Assembly: GCA_964546145.1 (NCBI GenBank) | Contig: CAZJIU010000095.1 | Location: forward strand, 1 to 7,268 | DNA length: 7,268 nt | From: CAZAKO01 sp964546145 | GTDB taxonomy: Bacteria > Fidelibacterota > UBA2242 | Direction of reading: 5' to 3' | Shown: one piece after another, positions 1 through 4,722 of the stretch | How positions within the stretch are numbered: the stretch's first letter is position 1 | Layout: each line of letters opens with the position of its first letter | The notes under the pieces: generated by a model | What the model was told of the DNA's origin: nothing | What the model saw: only the letters and a program-made list of their open reading frames with translations | Databases searched by the model: none | Position numbers and translations under genes: made by a program

Positions 1-75
1 TGAATTCTGTGGTAAGTTAAACCGGATGGTCGTTTCGGGATTGAAGGGATTGGGGAAGTTCGTCAGGTTAAGCTT
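1..75 (-). other. Start of a T9SS type A sorting domain, cut by the window edge
   Basis: Residues 491-515 of the left-edge protein: NFPNPFNP, then E-T-T-I-R-F-N-L-P. Only the first strands are inside the window; the remaining 60 or so residues and the stop are expected just beyond it. Confidence 0.85.
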
Positions 76-1545
76 ATGCTGGTCAGGAAGATTTTTTAAT
101 ACCGACACCGTGGATTGTTTTTCGAGAACTCCTGCTAACGCTAGAGCATCAATCTCACCGGAATTGGTGCTGCCCCCCCCGTAGGCAAATCGTCCATGTG
201 CCAGATAATGGAGCCCGATAATCGGGAAGCTGATTTCGGTCTGCGCAACCGGATTAGTGATGCGTACTTGCCCCATATTGATCAGGATTCCGCAGATATC
301 ACAGTTTTCGGATCCCCAGACGGGGAATACCTCGATGTAAGTATAATCCGTGGGCGGTTCAGCAGGAGATTTGACTAATGGTAATTCTGCAATTGCCATG
401 ATTAGTTCTTCGGCGACTTCTGCACCGTCCAATAATTGATTATCATTGCTGTCGGGATTATTCAGCTGAGTATCGAAATCGTCCTCGTAATCGTCCCGTA
501 AACCGTCATTGTCCGTATCGTTGGAAGTAGTTATCGGAAAGTGAGTCGTATCGGAGTAGGCGAATATCTTTTTAAGCATGGCTATATCGGTGCGAGTGTA
601 ATTACTGCTGTCGCCATAAGAAAAGCTGCCCCTTTCCATGAAATGGAGTTCGAGATAGGGAATAGATGTAGTTAATCCACGCATTGGATTGAAAATTTCG
701 ATGTATCCCATATTAATTGCTGCTCCGCAAATTGGGCATTCAATAACGCCTCTCATCATGTGCTCGATAATATAACAGGAAGATATTGGCGGATCACTCA
801 GGATTGGATCAACAACCGGGAGCGAGTCAATTAGTGCCTTGAATTCAATTGCTTTTACCGGTCCTGGAATGCTGTCTTCTGGAAAGTAATTACTCTGAAC
901 GCCCAAAAGAATTTCTTCGTCAAAGGTGAGGTAGTTATGATCGATATCGTTACTGTTAAGTGGCAGCTGATGGGGATCGGCGGCGCGTGCCGGAGTTGAG
1001 GAAAATAGAAAAGACAAAGAGAAAGCAGCGGCAGGCATCAATTTTTTTAAGTAACCGTATTGCTCCGACTGCTGGTCGGCGAAAATATTTTTACAATCTT
1101 GATAAATCTTTTCATAATAGGGTAGAAGCGAGGGTGTGATTTTACAATCCGGACATACCCGGTGAAAGAGAATTTTCTGGTTGCGGATATTGGTATTATT
1201 CACAGAGTAACCGTTTTTAGCGAAATTTCTGGTACAGCAGCCCGGATAGCCGAATAAGAAGCCCTCACTGACAACGGTTTCATAGTCCTTTCTGATATAA
1301 GTATTATCAAATCGGTTGGCATAGAAATCCAGATATCTTGACGACTGACTGAAAATCAGCTCAGGTTTGATCTTGCCATTGAGAAGTTTTCGCTTAACAA
1401 CTCTGGTCGTTAATCCCAGTTTCCTGAGGATCTGTGTTTTGCTTAAAGAAATTCTGTCTTCCCAGCGGCTAAGTGGTTTAATATTTTCCTTTGTGAGTAG
1501 TGCCAGATAGCCGAGCTCGAATCCCAATGTTTTAAAATGTTTCAT
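1..1545 (-). CDS. Large multidomain T9SS-type exported protein with duplicated CxxCG-INMG module, 3' end outside the window
   Basis: The frame is open for 515 codons from the ATG at 1545 to base 1, with no stop, so the C-terminus lies off the left edge. A TAAGGA ribosome site (1553-1558) sits about 7 bases before the ATG. Seen in order: residues 1-166 are basic and soluble-looking, with FGYPGCC (98-104) and HRVCPDC (128-134); residues 167-188 are a signal-like segment with KK, a hydrophobic core and a Pro-Ala-Arg-Ala end; residues 258-311 and 403-456 are two copies of a CxxCG..INMG module; residues 341-377 are a DTDNDG-type acidic linker; from about 491 a T9SS type A sorting domain begins with NFPNPFNP. 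The GYPxCC plus HxxCxxC pattern resembles uncharacterised families such as DUF483, but this is recalled, not searched. Function is unknown. Export of the C-terminal part is inferred. It is probably the last visible gene of the operon, 52 bases after its neighbour. Confidence 0.9.
   Translation of the reverse strand, partial: MKHFKTLGFELGYLALLTKENIKPLSRWEDRISLSKTQILRKLGLTTRVVKRKLLNGKIKPELIFSQSSRYLDFYANRFDNTYIRKDYETVVSEGFLFGYPGCCTRNFAKNGYSVNNTNIRNQKILFHRVCPDCKITPSLLPYYEKIYQDCKNIFADQQSEQYGYLKKLMPAAAFSLSFLFSSTPARAADPHQLPLNSNDIDHNYLTFDEEILLGVQSNYFPEDSIPGPVKAIEFKALIDSLPVVDPILSDPPISSCYIIEHMMRGVIECPICGAAINMGYIEIFNPMRGLTTSIPYLELHFMERGSFSYGDSSNYTRTDIAMLKKIFAYSDTTHFPITTSNDTDNDGLRDDYEDDFDTQLNNPDSNDNQLLDGAEVAEELIMAIAELPLVKSPAEPPTDYTYIEVFPVWGSENCDICGILINMGQVRITNPVAQTEISFPIIGLHYLAHGRFAYGGGSTNSGEIDALALAGVLEKQSTVSVLKNLPDQHKLNLTNFPNPFNPETTIRFNLPQNS
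178..339 (-). repeat. Second copy of intragenic CxxCG-INMG module
   Basis: Residues 403-456 of the left-edge protein. It keeps C415, C418, G419, INMG at 422-425, NP at 431-432, P441, L445-H446, G451, F453, Y455 and G456. The histidine-to-glycine stretch ends in G-x-F-x-Y-G in both copies. The copies differ enough at protein level to suggest an old duplication rather than a recent one. Confidence 0.75.
415..525 (-). other. Calcium-binding-type Asp-rich linker (thrombospondin type 3-like)
   Basis: Residues 341-377 of the left-edge protein carry DTDNDGLRDDYE followed about 20 residues later by DSNDNQLLDGAEV. This is the D-x-D-x-D-G-L-x-D-x-x-E pattern of thrombospondin type 3-like repeats, which bind calcium in exported proteins. 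The second half is degenerate (N for D and Q for G at the usual positions). It separates the two CxxCG modules and supports an extracellular location for this part. Confidence 0.7.
613..774 (-). repeat. First copy of intragenic CxxCG-INMG module
   Basis: Residues 258-311 of the left-edge protein. Key residues are Y258, C270, C273, G274, INMG at 277-280, NP at 286-287, P296, L300-H301, G306, F308, Y310 and G311. It aligns without a gap to residues 403-456 at an offset of 145 residues, with 22 identical positions out of 54 by my count. The paired cysteines and the conserved histidine could bind a metal or form a disulfide. I cannot name the family. Confidence 0.75.
976..1047 (-). other. Internal signal-peptide-like or membrane segment
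   Basis: Residues about 167-190 of the left-edge protein read as two lysines, then a run rich in Ala, Phe, Leu and Ser, then a helix-breaking Pro and an Ala-Arg-Ala end. This is the layout of a Sec signal peptide with a likely cut after residue 188. It lies some 166 residues into the frame rather than at the start. The ATG at codon 170 falls inside the segment and has no convincing ribosome site, and starting there would lose both lysines. Either the segment anchors the protein with its N-terminal part in the cytoplasm, or it is cleaved to free the C-terminal part. Confidence 0.6.
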
Positions 1546-1552
1546 TATAGTA

Positions 1553-1558
1553 TCCTTA
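1553..1558 (-). promoter_or_regulatory. Ribosome binding site of the left-edge gene
   Basis: TAAGGA on the minus strand, about 7 bases before the ATG at 1545. It decides this start over the internal ATG at codon 170, which lacks such a site. Confidence 0.65.
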
Positions 1559-1597
1559 GATGATAATTTTATTAAATCGGGCGTTTAGCACTCGTAT

Positions 1598-3472
1598 TCA
1601 CCGCAGCAGTAATATTTTCAGTGATTTGTTAAAATCCCCGGCTTTCATAATACAGAAATAAATCCCACTTGAAACGGAGTTACCGTAGCTATCTTTTCCA
1701 TCCCAGGTGACGGTTTTATATCCTGCTGTCTGTAATTCATTGATTAGAGTTGTCACTTCCTCACCCAGGAGATTATAGATTTTAAATGATACGTTGATAT
1801 CTTTATTCAGAATATACCCAATTTTTGTTGTTGCATTAAATGGATTAGGATAATTTGGTAGAAGGGCAAATTGGGCAGGTTCTATTAAACCAGGACGTAC
1901 TTGAGGGATCAATATGGTAGGGTAATGAAGTCCATTAACAACAGCATTTTCCAAGGAATACTCAATGACACCGTATCCATAGAGGATTCTTTTCACTGGT
2001 CCGATTCCGGGGGCGTACCATTCAACCCAGTCGTTATCCATGCCCTCGAAACGAAACCAGAATTGATAGCAATTGGTAAATTTGCCAGCTGATACAGTAA
2101 TAGTATCAGTCTTGCTCTGAAGGAATACTGTCCATTCATTGAGATCGGGTAGATCCTTGACAATCCAGGAATCGCCGATATCGGCCGAGAAATCCAACCA
2201 AAGCTGTTCATAATCTTCAAATCTATGATATAGTTTATTATCAGAGCTCATCCGTAAGTAGGTGTTGGGGTAATGGCGATATTCATCGAACTGGTAGTAT
2301 AAATAACCATTAATCCGGATGGTATCAATAATTGCATCGGTTGTTGGGTCGTCTGGGGAAAACGCCCACTGATTTCCAACATCCATAGGGAAATAGTAAG
2401 CTAAATTGCCACCTGCCAGTTCCAGCGACTTATTCAACGCCCATTGGGCAGAAGCTCTGACATCCGGATCGGGATCGTTGAGAAGTTGAATGAGCATCTC
2501 GATTACGTATTGCCTATTGGACAGGACAACATTTCGAATGGACTCAAATAGACTGAGATTCTCCAAATCCTCACTGACCCACGGATCTTCATATATAAAG
2601 AGTCTGCCGATAACTTCGATGGCATGACGTCTGATCCACCAGTCTGCTGCGAATTGGGCGTCAGAAAGAAGCTTATAAGCGGCGATAAAAATTGTCACGG
2701 CGTAGCGGGGTGGGATATTCCAGAGAAAGATGAAAGGTTCACTAAGGTCTCGTTCTCTCTCTTCAATTAACTGGGCGGTTAGATTTTCATTAACGGTAAC
2801 GTACCAGTAGTAGCGATTGATGCAGCCGGCAGGACAATCGCCCCAGCCATGCGAAAACGCCAAGTGCCAGGTATTGTTTTTTTTGAAACACTCAATGTTA
2901 TCGCCGTCGCCTATATAGCCGTTTGGTTCGGCGAAAATCACGTCAGGGATTTTTTCATAGATGGTAGCTAGCAGTGTCATTTTGAGTGGCTGGGCAAAGT
3001 TCAGAACAAAGCAAAAGGAGTGAATGTCCACGGCGGTCATCTGATAAAGATCGGTTAGCGAATCTATTGCTGGATTGCCGGTTAGCAACTCTCCTTGATA
3101 CCAGGCTTGTGTCCAGGCTGCATCCGATTTGAGCAATAGCTGGTTGGCCACATAATCCGGAAAAGCATGGATAGATTTGAGAGTATCGTATTGATTTCGG
3201 GCAGCCTGCAAAACCTTTGAGACTTCATTTAGCACAAGGGTATCGAGCGGAATCCCATCCTGTAAGCGCAAGGTCAGGATAATTGCATCCTGAGTATTGA
3301 GCGAATCCTGGTCAACTTCCGCTGAATTTTTTCCCCTGAATATATCAGCCCGGACTGTGCCTGTGCAGAATTTGATGAATAAAAAGGAAGCTATCAGGAT
3401 GATTAAGAGGAATCGCAGAAAAATCAGATCTTGTTTGAATCCTGAATTAGGTCTTAACATTCCGTTCTTCAT
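1598..3472 (-). CDS. Exported T9SS cargo protein with GDCPAGC motif, HEAT-like helices and beta-sandwich-like region
   Basis: The product has 624 residues and its function is not recognised. A long basic N-terminus is followed by a hydrophobic stretch at about 17-36 and a possible cut after VRA (40-42). Residues 60-240 form an N-terminal domain with HGWGDCPAGCI at 208-218, a cysteine-bearing motif I believe recurs in hypothetical exported proteins of this group. Residues about 276-350 look helical and HEAT-like; LLNDPDPDVRASAQWAL (330-346) is a classic HEAT second half. Residues about 358-510 resemble a beta-rich domain with YFPMDVGNQW, a T-x-T-V-S-A-G-K-F-x-N-C-Y strand and EWYAPGIGPVKR. The T9SS type A sorting domain runs from about 535 (NYPNPFN at 540-546) to the terminal arginine. 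The ATG follows the TAA of the upstream gene directly, and GGTGA within that gene's last codons can serve as ribosome site, so translation is probably coupled. A second ATG at codon 5 is possible. Confidence 0.93.
   Translation of the reverse strand: MKNGMLRPNSGFKQDLIFLRFLLIILIASFLFIKFCTGTVRADIFRGKNSAEVDQDSLNTQDAIILTLRLQDGIPLDTLVLNEVSKVLQAARNQYDTLKSIHAFPDYVANQLLLKSDAAWTQAWYQGELLTGNPAIDSLTDLYQMTAVDIHSFCFVLNFAQPLKMTLLATIYEKIPDVIFAEPNGYIGDGDNIECFKKNNTWHLAFSHGWGDCPAGCINRYYWYVTVNENLTAQLIEERERDLSEPFIFLWNIPPRYAVTIFIAAYKLLSDAQFAADWWIRRHAIEVIGRLFIYEDPWVSEDLENLSLFESIRNVVLSNRQYVIEMLIQLLNDPDPDVRASAQWALNKSLELAGGNLAYYFPMDVGNQWAFSPDDPTTDAIIDTIRINGYLYYQFDEYRHYPNTYLRMSSDNKLYHRFEDYEQLWLDFSADIGDSWIVKDLPDLNEWTVFLQSKTDTITVSAGKFTNCYQFWFRFEGMDNDWVEWYAPGIGPVKRILYGYGVIEYSLENAVVNGLHYPTILIPQVRPGLIEPAQFALLPNYPNPFNATTKIGYILNKDINVSFKIYNLLGEEVTTLINELQTAGYKTVTWDGKDSYGNSVSSGIYFCIMKAGDFNKSLKILLLR
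1601..1870 (-). other. T9SS type A sorting domain of the GDCPAGC protein
   Basis: Residues about 535-624. NYPNPFNATTKIGYIL, FKIYNLLGEEVTTL, WDGKDSYGNSVSSGIYF and the end SLKILLLR. The extra D-S-Y-G-N loop before SSGIY is a common subtype of this domain. Confidence 0.92.
2423..2647 (-). other. HEAT-like helical repeat region
   Basis: Residues about 276-350 of the 624-residue protein. The block ends with a strong HEAT signature: two leucines, D-P-D-P-D-V-R, then alternating alanines and L-x-K-S-L. An earlier, weaker unit is seen around WWIRRHAIEVIGRLF (278-292). HEAT repeats usually mediate protein binding. Only one to two units are convincing here. Confidence 0.6.
2819..2851 (-). other. GWGDCPAGC motif in N-terminal domain
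   Basis: Residues 208-218 of the 624-residue protein read HGWGDCPAGCI. The two cysteines (213 and 217) are spaced C-x3-C and flanked by glycines and an Asp, with a histidine and aromatic residues around. The concentration of Gly, Trp, Asp and Cys is what one expects of a conserved core or active site. A disulfide is the simplest role outside the cell. The catalytic idea is speculation. Confidence 0.6.
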
Positions 3473-4675
3473 TTACTTCACCAAAACTGTTTTCTTGGTA
3501 ATAGTACGACCTCCACTTGAGAGGGTGATCAGATAGATACCGCTTGGCAGATTCGGCGTATCCCAATTATAAACATGGTGACCGGCATTCAGATTACGTT
3601 CGAGCAGATTTTGAATCAGTCTACCTTGCAAGTCGTATACACGGAGCGACGCCAAGCCGCTTTTGGGTAAATTAAACTCGATCATGGTAGTTGAATTAAA
3701 GGGGTTGGGATAATTTTGAATAATATTAAATTCTTGCAGTAGAAATTGGCTATAGTTGTTAATTTTACTTTGCATAATATTACAGGAAAAGTAAGTGCCG
3801 CAATCGGTACAACAAACAACATTGACACAATTTATCCATTGGTTGGTAGAAAATCGGTTGACTTTGGCAGCTGGTAATCCTTCATTTCTGAAATCCAGTT
3901 GTTTATTTAATGTATCCCAAATCGCGACGCCCTGATGGGTTGCATTCAGGCTTTCCCAGCCTAGCAATAAATAGCCAGTCCAGAAAACCGTGCTTAAATT
4001 CCTCTCGTAAAATTCATTTTCCCAAGTTGTGCCAAAATCATTGGTAACCCAAATACCGGCCGATCTTGAGGAGCCCGGGTAAACACCGTAAAAATTCCCG
4101 GTGTAGTCGTTGGTCAATTCGGTCAAAACCGGACTACCTTCCGATTTCTGAAACGGATAGGATAGCTGGACGGCGTGCCAATAAATGCCGTCCGAAGTGG
4201 AGATTGCCATTTTCCCCTGATACGAAACCATGGAATAACACTCCAAATCGTGTAAGGCTGTTATTTCTGTCCAATCTCTGCCATTATCGGAAAAATAGCA
4301 CCCCTGAAGCGTACCGAGGAAAAAGGTTGGCACAATTGGTTCGTAATAAATGAACCTTGGAGAGCCACAATAATAAACGATATCGAATGCTTTGGTCTTG
4401 AGGTTGAATGAATATAATCCGTCTGACTGTGAATCATTGCTCATTGCCAGTAATAAAGTATCCGTATTTAATTGATGTACGTCCAGAATCGTTAGACCGT
4501 TTGAGTAATTTTTCCAAACATCGGCTGAGTCAATATACAAACCATTTTCCGTGCATAAAACATGTTCGGGAATGCCGATATAGTCGTAAACTTTTATATC
4601 GGAAGGTCCTAATAGAGACCATTCTGTCGCATATGAAAAAGACAGGGTAAAAAGCAATGCCATCAATGTTTTCAC
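3473..4675 (-). CDS. Exported T9SS cargo protein with Asp-box (BNR-like) turns, probable beta-propeller
   Basis: The product has 400 residues. The start is GTG at 4675, with GAGG about 5 bases upstream. The next in-frame ATG (codon 5) would remove the only lysine of the signal peptide, so GTG is preferred. The signal peptide is residues 1-16, with a cut after SYA. Asp-box turns (S/T-x-D-x-G-x-x-W) occur at SDNGRDW (129-135) and TNDFGTTW (211-218), with degenerate ones near 41-48 and 159-166. Such turns mark beta-propellers of the sortilin/BNR type, often involved in sugar or protein binding. Five cysteines cluster at 283-298. The T9SS type A sorting domain begins at about 316 (NYPNPFN at 321-327) and ends LVK. 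Enzymatic activity is not indicated: with few blades visible and no catalytic pattern of sialidases, this is more likely a binding or structural surface protein. Confidence 0.93.
   Translation of the reverse strand: MKTLMALLFTLSFSYATEWSLLGPSDIKVYDYIGIPEHVLCTENGLYIDSADVWKNYSNGLTILDVHQLNTDTLLLAMSNDSQSDGLYSFNLKTKAFDIVYYCGSPRFIYYEPIVPTFFLGTLQGCYFSDNGRDWTEITALHDLECYSMVSYQGKMAISTSDGIYWHAVQLSYPFQKSEGSPVLTELTNDYTGNFYGVYPGSSRSAGIWVTNDFGTTWENEFYERNLSTVFWTGYLLLGWESLNATHQGVAIWDTLNKQLDFRNEGLPAAKVNRFSTNQWINCVNVVCCTDCGTYFSCNIMQSKINNYSQFLLQEFNIIQNYPNPFNSTTMIEFNLPKSGLASLRVYDLQGRLIQNLLERNLNAGHHVYNWDTPNLPSGIYLITLSSGGRTITKKTVLVK
3476..3730 (-). other. T9SS type A sorting domain of the Asp-box protein
   Basis: Residues about 316-400. 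NYPNPFNS, then I-E-F-N-L-P, LRVYDLQGRLIQNL, LPSGIYLITLSSGG and the end KKTVLVK. All the usual strands are present in order. Confidence 0.92.
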
Positions 4676-4680
4676 ATTTA

Positions 4681-4684
4681 CCTC
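4681..4684 (-). promoter_or_regulatory. Ribosome binding site deciding a GTG start
   Basis: GAGG on the minus strand sits about 5 bases before the GTG at 4675. Two bases before the GTG lies an out-of-frame ATG directly followed by TGA (ATGTGA overlapping the GTG). That ATG could act as a decoy start and lower expression, but it is more likely incidental. Confidence 0.55.
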
Positions 4685-4722
4685 AAGTTTTTTACATATC
4701 TATGGTTCGTTATTAATTAGTT

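Noticed and set aside
196..378. Plus-strand 60-codon frame
   Set aside because: It lies opposite the second CxxCG module of a well-supported minus-strand gene. No ribosome site or recognisable protein is present.
1036..1038. Internal ATG (codon 170) as the true start of the left-edge gene
   Set aside because: No Shine-Dalgarno match lies before it, it would drop the two lysines of the signal-like segment, and the frame upstream is open with its own good ribosome site.
1546..1597. Possible terminator between the GDCPAGC gene and the left-edge gene
   Set aside because: No stable GC-rich hairpin followed by a T run is visible on the minus strand. The only clear signal is the ribosome site of the next gene.
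3297..3536. Plus-strand 79-codon frame spanning the junction of two genes
   Set aside because: It covers the antisense of a signal peptide and of a sorting-domain end; the hydrophobic stretches are mirror effects of those.
4066..4353. Plus-strand 95-codon frame
   Set aside because: It is antisense to the Asp-box gene, with a basic, low-sense composition typical of a shadow frame.
4676..4722. Possible terminator or promoter between the DUF3160 gene and the Asp-box gene
   Set aside because: The short AT-rich spacer has no hairpin and no convincing hexamer pair, so it reads as an operon spacer.
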